DNA of 64,000 nt from Balaenoptera acutorostrata (GCF_949987535.1 NC_080064.1:132336708-132400707), one strand, 5' to 3'. Counted from the first letter of the stretch, positions 23,239 to 35,900 are shown. A program made the numbers and translations. Notes: a model not told the origin generated them from the sequence alone.

Positions 23239-23310
23239 CCAAGTATTTACTGGCAGTATAGTGTTGTGTAGTGTTTAAGAGCATTGATCTGAACCTGAAC
23301 ACTGGATTTA

Positions 23311-24473
23311 TTTATTTATTTATTTATTTTAATTTTTTTTTTCTATTTTTTTTTAAACATCTTTATTGAAGTATAATTGCCTTACAATGGTGTGTTAGCT
23401 TCTGCTTTATAACAAAGTGAATCAGTTATACATATACAATATGTTCCCATTTCTCTTCCCTCTTGCATCTCCCTCCCTCCCACCCTCCCCATCCCACCCC
23501 TCTAGGTGGTCACAAAGCACCAAGCTGATCTCCCTGTGCTATGCGGCTGCTTTCCACTAGCTATCTATTTTACATTTGGTAGTGTATATATGTCCATGAC
23601 ACTCTCTTACCCTGTCACATCTCACCCCTCCCCCTCCCCATATCCTCAAGTCCATTCTCTGGTAGGTCTGTGTCTTTATTCCCGTCTTGCCACTAGGTTC
23701 TTCATGGCCGTTTTTTTTTTCTTCCTTAGATTCCATATATATGTGTTAGCATACTGTATTTGTTTTTCTCTTTCTGACTTGCTTCACTCTGTATGACAGA
23801 CTCTAACTCCATCCACCTCATTACAAATACCTCCATTTCATTTCTTTTTATGGCTGAGTAATATTCCATTGTATATATGTGCCACATCTTCTTTATCCAT
23901 TCATCTGATGATGGACACTTAGGTTGCTTCCATGTCCTGGCTATTGTAAATAGAGCTGCAATGAACATTTTGGTACATGACTCTTTTTGACCTATGGTTT
24001 TCTCAGGGTATATGCCCAGTAGTGGGATTGCTGGGTCGTATGGTAGTTCTATTTGTAGTTTTTTAAGGAACCTCCATACTGTTCTCCATAGTGGCTGTAT
24101 CGATTTACATTCCCACCAACAGTGCAAGAGTGTTGCCTTTCCTCCACACCCTCTCCAGCATTTATTGTTTCTAGATGTTTTGATGATGGCCATTCTGACC
24201 GGTGTGAGATGATATCTCATTGTAGTTTTGATTTGCATTTCTCTAATGATTAATGATGTTGAGCATTCTTTCATGTGTCTGTAGGCCATCTGTATATCTT
24301 CTTTGGAGAAATGTCTATTTAGGTCTTCTGTCCATTTTTGGATTGGGTTGTTCGTTTTTTTGTTATTGAGCTGCATGAGCTGCTTGTAAATCTTGGAGAT
24401 TAATCCTTTGTCAGTTGCTTCATTTGCAAGTATTTTCTCCCATTCTGATGGTTGTCTTTTGGTCTTGTTTATG
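23311..24473 (-). mobile_element. 5'-truncated L1, young
   Basis: A 1.16 kb L1 3' end lies between two identical 21-bp target duplications (23290-23310 and 24474-24494). The T-rich left end (23311-23350) is the poly-A tail of a minus-strand insertion. The element keeps the ORF2 C-terminus and the complete 3'UTR. The perfect duplication and the open coding segment indicate a recent insertion. Confidence 0.95.
23726..24473 (-). pseudogene. L1 ORF2 C-terminal remnant
   Basis: About 248 residues of the ORF2 protein C-terminus remain in one uninterrupted frame ending in the usual '...LTHIYGI' stop. The segment includes '[20 protein letters not shown]' and a cysteine-rich C-X3-C-X7-H-X4-C motif (CWRGC...HCWWEC), thought to bind nucleic acid. 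It also has '[16 protein letters not shown]'. Endonuclease and reverse transcriptase are lost by truncation, so it is not functional. The frame runs upstream across the target duplication into antisense MIR sequence up to an ATG at 24568, forming a 280-codon chimeric frame that has no evidence of translation. Confidence 0.92.
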
Positions 24474-24665
24474 TGAACCTGAACACTGGATTTAAATCCT
24501 GTCTTGCCACTTACTAGGTGGCCAGTCTTGGTCAAGTTGCTTAACCTTCTGGGCTTTAGTGTCCTCATCTGTGAAATAAGAATAATAGTAACTACCTTCT
24601 AGGATCATTTTGAAGATTAAATGAGTTGGTATTTGTAAAGCACTTAGGATATTTTGTTACATAAA

Positions 24666-24960
24666 TATAAAAATAGATATCACAGTAAGTAAAAAAAAAC
24701 GAGTCTTCATCTTTTAAAGAAATATACTTAAATCTTTACTGATAAAATGGTGTGGTATCTGGGATTTGCTTCAAAGTAATCTGGTAGAGTGGGACATGGG
24801 AGTGAGAGAGAAAAGGGATGAATCAAGATTGTTTATGTGTTGATAATTGTTGAAGTGGAATTTAGGTATGTGGATTTATTACACTATTCTTTCTAATATA
24901 AGCTTGGAATTTCCCAAATAAAAAGTCAAAACAACAAAAAAGTGCAGTTTGCCCCTTCCC
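24666..24960. other. Unannotated sequence
   Basis: Short unique interval with no recognisable feature. Confidence 0.5.
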
Positions 24961-25104
24961 ATTTTCTTTTTCTTTCTTTCTTTTCTTTCCTCCCTTCCTC
25001 CCTACCTTCCTTCCTCCCATCCTCCCTCCCTCGCTCCCTCCCTCCCTCCCTCCCTCCCTCCCTTCCTTCCTTCCTTCCTTCCTCTCTTTCTCTCTCCCCC
25101 TTTG
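24961..25104. repeat. Polypyrimidine microsatellite, left half
   Basis: (CTTT)n, (CCCT)n and (CTTC)n arrays run to 'tctctccccctttg' at 25091-25104. The same kind of tract resumes at 32485 on the far side of the full-length L1, so one locus was split by that insertion. Confidence 0.9.
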
Positions 25105-25438
25105 CTTTTTTATTTTTTTCTGGAAATATATATATTTTTTAACATCTTTATTGGAGTATAATTGCTTTACAATGGTGTGTTAGTTTCTGCTGTATAACAA
25201 AGTGAATCAGCTATACATATACATATATCCCCATATCTCCTCCCTCTTGCATCTCCCTCCCACCCTCCCTATCCCACCCCTCTAAGTGGACACAAAGCAC
25301 CGAGTTGATCTCCCTGTGCTATGCAGCTGCTTCCCACTAGCTATCTACTTTATAATTGGTAGGGTATATATGTCCATGCCACTCTCTCACTTTGTTCCAA
25401 CTTAACCTTCCCCCTCCCCGTGACCTCAAGTCCATTTT

Positions 25439-28400
25439 CTATGTCTGCGTCTTTATTCCTATCCTGCCCCTAGGTTCTTCAGAACCTTTTTTTTTTTTTT
25501 TAAAGATTCCATATATGTGTGTTAGCATATGGTATTTGTTTTTCTCTTTCTGACTTACTTCACTCTCCATGACAGTCTCTAGGTCCATCCACCTCACTAC
25601 AAATAACTCAATTTTGTTTCTTTTTATGGCTGAATAATATTCCATTGTATATATGTGCCACATCTTCTTTATCCATTCATCTGTCGATGGGCATATAGGT
25701 TGCTTCCATGACCTGGCGATTGTAAATAGTGCTGCAATGAGCATTAAGGTGCATGACTCTTTTGGAATTATGGTTTTCTCAGAGTATATGCCCAGTAGTG
25801 GGATTGCTGGGTCATACGGTACTTCTATTTTTAGTTTTTTAAGGAACCTCCATACTATCCTCTATAGTGGCTGAATCAATTTACATTCCCACCAACAGTG
25901 CAAGAGGGTTCCCTTTTCTCCACACCCTCTCCAGCATTTATTGTTTGTAGATTTTTTTGATGATGGCCATTCTGACTGGTGTGAGGTGATACCTCATTGT
26001 AGTTTTGATTTGCATTTCTCTAATGATTAGTGATGTTGAACGTCCTTTCATGTGTTTGTTGGCTACCTGTATATCTTCTTTGGAGAAATGTCTGTTTAGG
26101 TCTTCTGCCCATTTTTGGATTGGGTTGCTTGTTTTTTTGATGTTGAGCTGCATGAGCTGCTTGTATATTTTGGAGATTAATCCTTTGTCAATTGCTTCAT
26201 TGGCAAATATTTTCTCCCATTCTGAGGGTTGTCTTTTCATCTTGTTTATGGTTTCCTTTGCTGTGCAAAAGCTTTTAAGTTTCATTAGATCCCATTTGTT
26301 TGTTTTTGTTTTTATTTCCATTTCTCTAGGAAGTGGGTCAAAAAGGATCTTGCTGTGATTTATGTCACAGTGTTTTGCCTATGTTTTCCTCTAAGAATTT
26401 GATAGTGTCTGGCCTTACATTTAGGTCTTTAATCCATTGAGTTTATTTTTGTGTATGGTGTTACGGAGTATTCTAATTTCATTATTTTACATGTAGCTGT
26501 CCAGTTTTCCCAGTACCACTTATTGAAGAGGTTGTCTTTTCTCCACTGTATATTCTTGCCTCCTTTTTCACAGATAAGGTGACTATATGTGCGTGGGTTT
26601 ATCTCTGGTCTTTCTATCCTGTTCCATTGATCTATATTTCTGTTTTTGTGCCAGTACCATACTGTCTTGATTACTGTAGCTTTCTATATAGTTTGAAGTC
26701 AGGGAGCCTGATTCCTCAAGCTCCGTATTTCTTTCTCAAGTTTGCTTTGGCTATTCGGGATCTTTTGTGTTTCTATGCAAATTGTGAAATTTTTTGATCT
26801 AGTTCTGTGAAAAATGCCATTGGTAGTTTGATGGGGATTGCATTGAATCTGTAGATTGCTTTGGGTAGTACAGTCATTTTCACAATGTTGATTCTTCTAA
26901 TCCAAGAACATGATATATCTCTCCATCTGTTTGTATCATCTTTAATTTCTTTCATCAGTGTCTTATAGTTTTCTGCATACAGGTCTTTTGTCTCCTTAGG
27001 TAAGTTTATTCCTAGGTATTTTATTCTATTTGCTGCAATGGTAAATGGAAGTGTTTCCTTAATTTCTCTTTCAGATTTTTCATCATTAGTGTATAGGAAT
27101 GCAAGAGATTTCTGTGCATTAATATTGTATCCTGCTACTTTACCAAATTCATTGATTAACTCCAGTAGTTTTCTGGTAGCATCTTTAGGATTCTCTATGT
27201 ATATTATCATGTCATCTGCAAACAGTGATAGTTTTACTTCTTCTTTTCCGATTTGGATTCTTTTTATTTCTTTTTCTTCTCTGATTGCTGTGGCTGAAAC
27301 TTCCAAAACTATGTTGAATAATAGTAGTGAGAGTGGACATCCTTGTCTTGTTCCTGATCTTAGTGGCAATGGTTTCAGTTTTTCACCATTGAGAATGATG
27401 TTGGCTGTGGGTTTGTCATATATGGCCTTTATTATGTTGAGGTAGGTTCCCTTTGTGCCTACTTTCTGGAGAGTTTTATCATAAATGGGTGTTGAATTTT
27501 CTCAAAAGCTCTTTCTGCATCTATTGAGATGAAAATATAGTCTTTCTCCTTCAATTTGTTAATATGGATTATCACATTGATTTGCATATATTGAAGAATC
27601 CTTGCATTCCTGGGATAAACCCCACTTGATCATGGTGTATAATCCTTTTAATGTGCTGTTGGATTATGTTTCCTAGTATTTTGTTGAGGATTTTTGCATC
27701 TATATTCATCAGTGATATTGGCCTGTAGTTTTCTTTATTTGTGACGTCTTTGTCTGGTTTTGGTGTCAGGGTGATGGCAGCCTCGTAGAATGAGTTTGGG
27801 AGTGTTCCTCCCTCTGCTATATTTTGGAAGAGTTTGAGAAGGATAGGTGTTAGCTCTTCTCTAAATGTTTGATAGAATTCTCCTGTGAAGCCATCTGGTC
27901 CTGGGCTTTTGTTTGTTGGAGGATTTTTAATCACAGTTTCAATTTCAGTGCTTGTGATTGGTCTGTTTATATTTCCTATTTCTTCCTCATTCAGTCTTGG
28001 AAGGTTGTGCTTTTCTAAGAATTTGTCCACTTCTTCCAGGTTGTCTGTTTTCTTGGCATAGAGTTGCTTGTAGTAATCTCTCATGATCCTTTGTATTTCT
28101 GCAGTGTCAGTTGTTACTTCTCATTTTTCATTTCTAGTTCTATTGATTTGACTCTTCTCCCTTTTTTTCTTGATGAGTCTGGCTAATGTTTTATCAATTT
28201 TGTTTATCTTCTCAAAGAACCAGCCCTTAGTTTTATTGATCTTTGCATTGTTTCCTTCGTTTCTTTTTCATTTATTTCTTATCTGATCTTTATTATTTCT
28301 TTCCTTCTGCTAACTTTGGGGTTTTTTTTTGTTCTTCTTTCTCTAATTGCTTTAGGTGTCAGGTTAGGTTGTTTATTTGAGATTTTTCTTGTTTGTTGAG

Positions 28401-29309
28401 GTAGGATGGTGTTACTATAAACTTCCCTTTTAGAACTGCTTTTGCTGCATCCCATAGGTTATGGATTGTTGTGTTTTCATTGTCATTTGTTTCTAGGTAA
28501 TTTTTGATTTCCTTTTAGATTTCTTCAGTGATCACTTGCTTATTTAGTAGTGTATGTTTAGCCTCCATGTGTTTGTATTTTTTACAGATTTTTTCCTGTA
28601 ATTGATATCTAGTCTCATAGCGCTGTGGTCAGAAAAGATACTTGATATGATTTCAATTTCCTTAAATTTACCAATACTTGATTTATGACCCGAGATATGA
28701 TCTATTCTGGAGAATGTTCCATGAGCACTTGAGAAGAAAGTGTATTCTATGGTTTTTGGATGGAATGTCCTTTAAATATCAATTAAGTCCATCTTCTTTA
28801 ATGTGTCATTTAAAGCTTATGTTTCCTTATTTATTTTCATTTTGGATGATCTGTTCATTGGTGAAAGTGAGGTGTTAAAGTCCCCTACTATGATTGTGTT
28901 ACTGTCTATTTCCCCTTTTGTGGCTGTTAGCATTTGCCTTATGTATTGAGGTGCTCGTATGTTGGGTGCATAAATAATTACAATTGTTATATTTTCTTCT
29001 TGGATTGATCCCTTGATCATTATGTAGTGTCCTTCTTTGTCTTGTCATCGTTTTTATTTTAAAGTCTATTTTGTCTGTTATGAGAATTGTTACTTCAGCT
29101 TTCTTTTGATTTCCATTTGCATGGAATATCTTTTTCCATCCCCTCACTTTCGGTCTGTATGTGTCCCTAGGTCTGAAGTGGGTCTCTTGTAGACAGCATA
29201 TATACAGGTCTTGTTTTTGTATCCATTCAGCTGGTCTATGCCTTTTGGTTGGAGCATTTAATCCGTTTACATATAAGGTAATTATCAATATGTATGTTCC
29301 TATGACCAT
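25439..29309 (-). pseudogene. L1 ORF2 pseudogene (endonuclease-reverse transcriptase)
   Basis: ORF2 starts at 29309 with 'MVIGTYILIITLYVNGLNAP', the endonuclease N-terminus. The endonuclease keeps 'QETHFRPRDTYR' and 'VGDFNTSL', but the frame shifts at about 28900-29050. The reverse transcriptase pieces follow: 27572-28084 ('[17 protein letters not shown]') and 26773-27369 ('[10 protein letters not shown]' and the catalytic 'FADD'). The C-terminal pieces are 25938-26321 and 25439-25744, ending just beyond 'LTHIYGI'. Key catalytic residues survive, but at least six frame breaks separate the domains. It would have made a target-primed reverse transcriptase, and its present state is inactive. Confidence 0.92.
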
Positions 29310-29367
29310 TTTCTCAATTGTTTTGGGTTTGTTATTGTAGGTCTTTTCCTTCTCTTGTGTTTCCTGC

Positions 29368-30256
29368 CTAGAGAAGTTCCTTTAGCATTTGTTGTAAAGC
29401 TGGTTTGGTGGTAGTAAATTCTCTTACCTTTTGCTTGTCTGTAAATGTTTTAATTTCTCTGTCAAAGCTGAATGAGATCCTTGCTGGGTAGAGTAATCTT
29501 GGTTGTAGGTTTTTCCCTTTCATCACTTTAAATATGTCCTGCCACTCCCTTGTGGCTTGCAGAGTTTCTGCTGAAAGATCAGCTGTTAACCTTATGGGGA
29601 TTCCCTTATGTGTTACTTGTTTTTCCCTTGCTGCTTTTAGTATTTTTTCTTTGTATTTAATTTTTGGTAGTTTGATTAATATTTGTCTTGGCTTGTTTCT
29701 CCTTGGATTTATCCTGTATGGGACTCTCTGTGCTTCCTGGACTTGGTTGACTATTTCCTTTCCCATATTAGGGAAGTTTTCAACTATAATGTCTTCAAAT
29801 ATTTTCTCAGTCCCTTTCTTTTTCTCTTCTTCTTCTGGGACCCCTATAATTTGAATGTTGGTGCATTTTATGTTGTCCCAGAGGTCTCTGAGACTGTCCT
29901 CAATTCTTTTCATTCTTTATTGTTTATTTTCCTCTGCGGTAGTTATTTCCACTATTTTATCTTCTAGGTCTCTTATCCCTTTTTCTGCATCAGTTATTCT
30001 GCTATTGATTCCTTATAGAGAATTTTTAATTTCATTTATTGTGTGTTCATCTTTGTTTATTTGCTCTTTAGTTCTTCTAGGTCCCTGTTAAACGTTTCTT
30101 GTATTTTCTCCATTCTATTTCCAAGATTTTGGATCATCTTTACTATCATTACTCTGAATTCTTTTTCAGGTAGACTGCCTATTTCCTCTTCATCTTTGGT
30201 CTAGTGGGTTTTTACCTTGCTCCTTCATCTGCTGTGTATTTCTCTGTTCTTCTCAT
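29368..30256 (-). pseudogene. L1 ORF1 pseudogene (RNA-binding protein)
   Basis: The probable start lies at about 30256, with stops soon after, so the N-terminal coiled-coil region is broken. The C-terminal 181 residues (29368-29913) stay open. They hold the RRM-like and C-terminal domains that bind L1 RNA, including 'IQIIGVPEEEE', 'REKQVTHKGIPIRLTADLSA' and 'ARISFSFDREIKTFTDKQKV'. ORF1 lies about 60 bp upstream of ORF2, the normal L1 spacing. Confidence 0.9.
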
Positions 30257-30770
30257 TTTGCTTAACTTACTGTGTTTGAGGTCTCCTTTTTTGCAGACTG
30301 TAGGTTTGTAGTTCCCATTGTTTTTGGTGTTTTCCCCCAGTGGGTAAGGTTTGTTCAGTGGGTTGTGTAGGCTTCCTGGTAGAGGGGAGTGGTGCCTGTG
30401 TTCTCGTGGATGAGGTTGAATGTTGTCCTTCTGGTGGGCAGTACTGCATCCGGTGATGTGTTTTGGTCTGTCTGTGAACTTATGATTTTAGGCAGCCTCT
30501 CTGCTAATGGGTGGGGTTGTGTTTCCGTCTTGCTAGTTTTTTGGCATAGAGTATCCAGCACTGTAGCTTGCTGGTCGTTGAGTGGAGCTGGATCTTAGGG
30601 TTGAGATGGAGATCTCTGGGAGAGCTTTTGCCGTTTGATATTACCTGGGGCTGTGAGGTCTCTGCTGGACCAATGTCCTGAACTCGGCCCTCCCACCTCA
30701 GAAGCTCAGGCCTGACACCTGGCTGGAGCACCAAGACCCTGACAGCCACACGGCTCAGAAGAAAAGGGAG

Positions 30771-30832
<62 letters not shown>

Positions 30833-32484
30833 GGAAGGAAGAAAGAGAGGAAGAAAGGAAATAAAATAATGTTATCAAAATTAAAAAAATATTATTAAAA
30901 ATGTAAAAAGTAATATAAAAAGAAAGAAAGAAGAGAGAAACCAAACCAAAACACAAATCCACAAATGATAACAAGTGCCAAAAAGTATACCAAAAAAACA
31001 AACAAAACAAACAAAACAAAAAGCAGGACAGACAGAATCCTAGGACAAATGGTAAAAGCAAAGCTATACTGACAAAATCACACAGAGAGGCCTACACATA
31101 CAGTCAGAAAAAAGAGAATAAGGAAAAAAGAATATATCTATATATATAAAAAAAGGAAGAGAGCAACCAAATCAATAAACACATCTACCAATGATCATAA
31201 GCTCTAAATACTAAACTAAGATAAACATAAAACCAGAAACCAATTAGATGAAGAAAGCAAACCCCAAATCTACAGTTGCTCCCAAAGTCCACTGCCTCAA
31301 TTTTGGGATGATTCATTGTTCAGGTATTCCAGAGATGCAGGGTACATCAAGTTGATTGTGGAGATTTAATCTGCTGCTCCTGAGGCTGCTGGGAGAAATT
31401 TCCCTTTCTCTTCTTTGTTCGCACAGCTCCTGGGGCTCACCTTTGGATTTGGCCCCGCCTCTGCATGTAGGTCGCCTGAGGGTGTCTGTTCCCTGCCCAG
31501 ACAGGACAGGGTTAAAGGAGAAGCTGATTAGGGAGCTCTGGCTCACTCAGGCCAAGGGTAGGGAGGGGTACGGAATGTGAGGCAAGCCTGTGGCGGCAGA
31601 GGCCAGCATGACGTTGCAGTAGCCTTGAGGTACGCCATGTGTTCTCCCGGAGAAGTTGTCCCTGGATAACAGGACCCTGGCAGTGGCAGGCTGCACAGGC
31701 TCCCGGGAGGGGAGGTGTGGATAGTGACCTGTGCTCGCACACAGGCTTCTTGGTGGCTGCAGCAGCAGCCTTAGCGTTTCATGCCTGTCTCTGTTGTCTG
31801 CGCTGATATCTGTGCTGATAGCCATGGCTCATGCCCATCTCTGGAGCTTGTTTAGGCGGTGCTCTGAATCCCCTCTCCTCACGCACCCGGAAACAATGGT
31901 CTCTTGCCACTTAGGCAGTTCCAGACTTTTTCCTGGACTTCCTCCCAGCTAGCTGTGGCGCACTAGCCCCCTTCAGGCTGTGTTCACAGAGCCAACCCCA
32001 GTCCTCTCCCTGAGATCTAACCTCAGAAGCCTGAGCCTCAGCTCCCAGCCCCCACCTGCCCTGGTGGGTGAGCAGACAAGCCTCTCAGGCTGGTGAGTGC
32101 TGGTCGGCACTGATCCTCTGTGTGGGAATCTCTCCGCTTTGCCCTCTGCACCCCTGTTGCTGCGCTCTCCTCCGTGGCTCTGAAGCTTCCCCCCTGTCTC
32201 CGCCAGTGAAGGGTCTTCCTAGTGTGGGGAAACTTTTCCTCCTTCAGAGTTCCCTCCCAGAAGTGCAGGTCTCATCCATATTCTTTTGTCTCTGTTTTTC
32301 CTTTTTTCTTTTGCCCTACCCATGTACATGGGGAGTTTCTTGATTTGGGGGAAGTCTGAGGTCTTCTGCCAGCTTTCAGTAGGTGTTCTGTAGGAGTTGT
32401 TCCACATGTAGATGTATTTTTGATGTATTTGTGGGCAGGAAGGTGATCTCCACGTCTTACTCCTCCACCATCTTGAACGTCCCC
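30257..32484 (-). promoter_or_regulatory. L1 5' untranslated region (internal promoter region)
   Basis: About 2.2 kb between ORF1 and the 5' terminus, GC-rich near its start (31380-32250), with an A-rich middle (30840-31250) and a GA microsatellite. In L1 this region carries the internal RNA polymerase II promoter. Promoter activity of this copy is not shown. Its sequence differs from the 5'UTR of the fragment at 18829-20040, which has the 75-bp repeats. Confidence 0.75.
30772..30862. repeat. (GA)n/(GAAA)n microsatellite inside L1
   Basis: An uninterrupted 'gagagaga' array flanked by 'gaaagaaa' and 'ggaaggaagg' runs within the L1 5'UTR, probably expanded after insertion. It gives a spurious serine/leucine-rich minus-strand frame at 30504-31061. 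Confidence 0.9.
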
Positions 32485-32640
32485 TCTCTCCCCCTTTCTT
32501 TTTTTTTCTTCCTTCCTTTCTCTCCCTCCCTCCCTCCCTCCCTTCCTTCCTTCCTTCCTTCCTTCCTTCCCTCCCTCCCTCCCTCCCTCCCTTTCTCCCT
32601 TCTTTCTTTCCTTCCTCCACCCCTCCCTGCCTCCCTATTC
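32485..32640. repeat. Polypyrimidine microsatellite, right half
   Basis: (TCCC)n and (TTCC)n arrays, beginning with the right target duplication of the L1. Long open frames of repeated S-L-P or E-G-R-K through here are repeat artefacts. Confidence 0.9.
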
Positions 32641-32925
32641 CTTATCACTCCTTGTCCAAATCTGGCATACTATTTCTGTCTTTTTTGGTGTAGTTCAAAT
32701 GCCACCTAGTATGAAGCCCTCCTTGATAACCCCAGCCACATACCATCTCTTCTCTTCTTTCTAACGTAGCCCCTGGGCCTTTCTTAGGCCCTCCTGTATG
32801 CTGTATGGCTCTGGGATTATTCCCATGTGTGACTTTTTCTTCTTCTAGCCTTAAACTCCATGGGGGCTAGAATAATCATTTAATTCCCATAGCAAACACC
32901 TGACACTTCACATCTTTGTAGAACA
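32641..32925 (+). repeat. L2 LINE fragment
   Basis: 'gttcaaatgccacctagtat', 'gaagccctccttgataaccc' and 'aaactccatgggggctagaa' are LINE2 3'-region landmarks in sense order. Confidence 0.7.
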
Positions 32926-35900
32926 AATGGCCTTTGTTGACTGTAATTGAGAAGGAGTGTAAAAAACTTTGTGTCACTCTTGTTACTAAAATACTATGTT
33001 TCTGAATGAAAGATTATTATTAAGATTGTATAATGGTAGTTCTTAATAGAAATACTTGTGGCTTTATATTATTTTTGCTGTTTGGGGTATTTCCTTTTAT
33101 CTTTTCCAGGATTTCATTTGGAAAGTTAATGTTGTTTCAGGTTATTAGCTAAGTTACAGAAATAAATATTCATCTAATTCTAGAATATTGGGATTCTGAA
33201 TATGTGTGATACTTGTTTTCCATTTTATAGTTATGGAAAGTAAGATTTTCATTTGTGGACCCACATTATTTTTTCTGCTTATAGACTTTAATGATTCAAA
33301 GAAGAGTCTAGTACAAAATTGGAAAAAGTTAATGTTGAAAACCTAAATCACAGAACTTTGTTTTCCTTCTGGATAGGCCCTGCAATCATAGAAATAAAAT
33401 AAGCATAATTTTAGTCACCCAACTCTTGCCCGTAACGCAGGTAAGGTTTTCTTTAGGTGTGTTCCTGAAACACCATATGTAAAATACATTTTGCTAAATG
33501 GTATATTTTAACTTATATTTTAAACCCAAAGATTTTATGTCTATTAGACAGTTGTAACTAGAATCATTTTTATAAAGCAGAGACTGTTTTAAAGCAAAGA
33601 ATTATAATTAATCTTATAAACAAGTTTGCTTGTTTATAAGTTGAACTTACCCAAGGTGAAGATTCCATTCATCTTAGCCTTTTCTTTACAATAAATCTTT
33701 CTTGCTGAATATATTGCCACGTAGTGAAATTTGGCTACCTTGAGTTTCACTTCAGTCTCCTTTCCGTTTACATCCTCTATAGAGGTGCTAATCACCAGTG
33801 AAATAGTTAAAAGATGATGCTAACAGTAAAAAGAAGCACTAAAGGACACGGGCAGTCTATAAACTAAACAATCAAGTTTCTAAAAAAAAATGAAGTGAGG
33901 TTATATTGCCTAACAGCATTATTGCCTTGATTTTCTCACTTGCAGTGGAAATTAAAGAGTCTCTGACTTTGATTTTCTCCACTCCCTGCTGCATTGCCAC
34001 CCCAGTGACATGTTCTCATTAACCCAGTTTCTTGACCTTTAGCTACTGCACTGAAGAATTCAAATTCGCAAGAATTGAATTGCCTCATTCATATCTGCAA
34101 GGTTCGAATCATGGTTAAGTTTTAGGCGGGGTGTCTGATGAACAGGCTGCAAGTGAGAGTGGGTGTTCTTTAGTGAGGATCTGTGCTTGCTAAGCTGTAT
34201 TGTTTCATTCACTCATTTGCTCATTTAGCTTTTCCGTAGCACTAAGGACAGTGATTCTCAATGTAGTCATTGTGACACATCATGCTATCTCTGGCTGACT
34301 AATGAGGTTCTGAGACAATTTAAAAATAGATTTTTCACTTAAAAATATGCCACATGAAGTTATTAAGAAGAATGAAGGAGTAGGTATTGAAGATAAGATG
34401 TCCAACAACTCCTACAAAGAAGGATTACTAACCATTTGCCTAAGCTTTAATGAATTTTTTTCTTTTGCTTTTCACATAGATTAAACAAAAGAGTGTGAGA
34501 ACTTTTCTCCCTCATACTTTCTTGGGAATAGGGACCTTGTTCCCTATTCTGCTGAATCCTTCATTGTCAGTTAATAAAATGCTTTGCACAAATTGAATAA
34601 TCAGGAAATATTAATTTAAAATTCCTTTACTTTTTTTGGTAGTTGGGAAAAACTCAAATCTGTTGGCAAGTTGATAGGACTGTGGGAATTTATTTATGAA
34701 AAATGCTTGCAACTGAAGCGGACTTCTCTCCTATACTAAACGTGCTTCTGGTAAAAGGATCTGCTGAACCACCCGTTTCTCCCATGAACTGGAGAAGAGA
34801 CTTGTGTTAAGTGACAGAGGTGAAAGTAAGCCCCATTTATTCCACTGCTTTTCTGCATAGGTGTGAACCCAGACTGGACAATTCATCATCCAGGGGAGAG
34901 CCAGGTGGCCATGGTTCTTTTATATTATATTTTTGCATGGAAAGGCATGTCATTAGTACTTCAGGGGAAGAAGAGTATTGCATTGATCCCTGGAGGTACT
35001 TGGTACTGTTGGGACCTTTCATCAAGCAGATTCTGTCTACCTCAGTGAGTGTATTTCTGACCTTTGAGGTCAAGTTCTTTTTTTTTTTTAATGGAAAAAA
35101 CATTAATATGTGGAAAAACAGAAATAACCTGAGGAAATTATCCATCTCATCAGATCCTCTGTCATTCTGGGAAATTTTACTATTACAACCTTTATAGAAA
35201 TTTGCTAAGATTTTAACATAGAGCCTCCTATATTTTCTGTCAGAGTGTTTCTAGTTGTACAATAAAGTAAATAGATTTCATGCTAATACATTTAATTTTA
35301 TCTGTAACATTCTCATAATTCAATCTGCTGCCCCCAAATCAAAACTAATGTACTTTTGTCTTATGTACTAGTTTGAATCACCTGTATCATTCTGCCCATA
35401 CTCAGTTGCTAACGTGTATTCAGGGTCTAATGTATGAAAGGCACCGTTTTAGTTGTTCAAAGAAGCAAGGGTTGGAAGTAGTTAGAAAGTCCTTTCTTTA
35501 CTACAGTTTTCAAACATCAAATCATAATGAGTTTGAATGAAAAATGACTCACTGTGTTGAGTAGCTGTGTTTTTAAAATCTAGGGTTTTTTTTGTTGTTG
35601 TTGTTACCGCTCAGAGAAGAGAATGAAGAATTATATGATGTATGCAATTAGTGCTGTCCACTTTAGATTACTTTGGATATTTGAAAGCATGAAAGTGTTC
35701 AGACAGGTGAATGTTGCAGTTGCAGGTAATGGAAACCACTCTAGCTATATAAGCAAAAAAAAAAAAAAAAAGTATCTGCCAAGGGAATTGCTACCTTTAA
35801 TAAGTTTAGGAAGCTGGGGACACAGGAAGGCTCTATGCCAACTTCTGGTTTGACCACTTTAGTCACAACCAAGAGTCACGAAGTACCTGTTGTCTTCTGG

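Larger units (their letters stand above)
23239..24665 (+). repeat. MIR SINE split in two by an L1 insertion
   Basis: The left MIR part (about 23239-23310, 'agtgtttaagagcattgatc') and the right part (24474-24665, 'gtcttgccacttactaggtg' to 'gtatttgtaaagcacttagg') join into one element once the L1 at 23311-24473 is removed. Confidence 0.88.
25105..32484 (-). mobile_element. Nearly full-length LINE-1, decayed
   Basis: A minus-strand L1 of about 7.4 kb carries every region of the family. These are a 5' terminus with 'caagatggtggaggagtaag' (about 32455-32475), a 5'UTR of about 2.2 kb (30257-32484), ORF1, ORF2 and a 3'UTR with an A/T-rich tail. Flanks 25091-25104 (tctctccccctttg) and 32485-32498 (tctctccccctttc) match at 13 of 14 bases and form the target duplication. 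Both ORFs are broken by several frameshifts and stops, so it cannot move on its own. It was inserted into a polypyrimidine tract. Confidence 0.93.

Noticed and set aside
26005..27445. Plus-strand frames of 117-135 codons at 26.0 and 27.0 kb
   Set aside because: These are antisense shadows of L1 ORF2. The minus strand carries the recognisable reverse-transcriptase motifs.
30504..31061. 185-codon leucine/serine-rich hydrophobic frame
   Set aside because: It is a translation of the GA/CT microsatellite and A-rich part of an L1 5'UTR. The apparent membrane segment is an artefact of repeat composition.
31380..32250. GC-rich stretch as a CpG-island promoter of a host gene
   Set aside because: It lies wholly inside the L1 5'UTR between ORF1 and the L1 5' terminus, so the L1 explains its composition.
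32219..32648. Frames rich in E-G-R-K or S-L-P repeats
   Set aside because: They come from the polypyrimidine microsatellite and the L1 5'UTR, not from a charged protein.
34811..35197. 128-codon frame in unique sequence as a host exon
   Set aside because: No recognisable domain and no convincing splice or promoter context; a minus-strand frame overlaps it almost fully.
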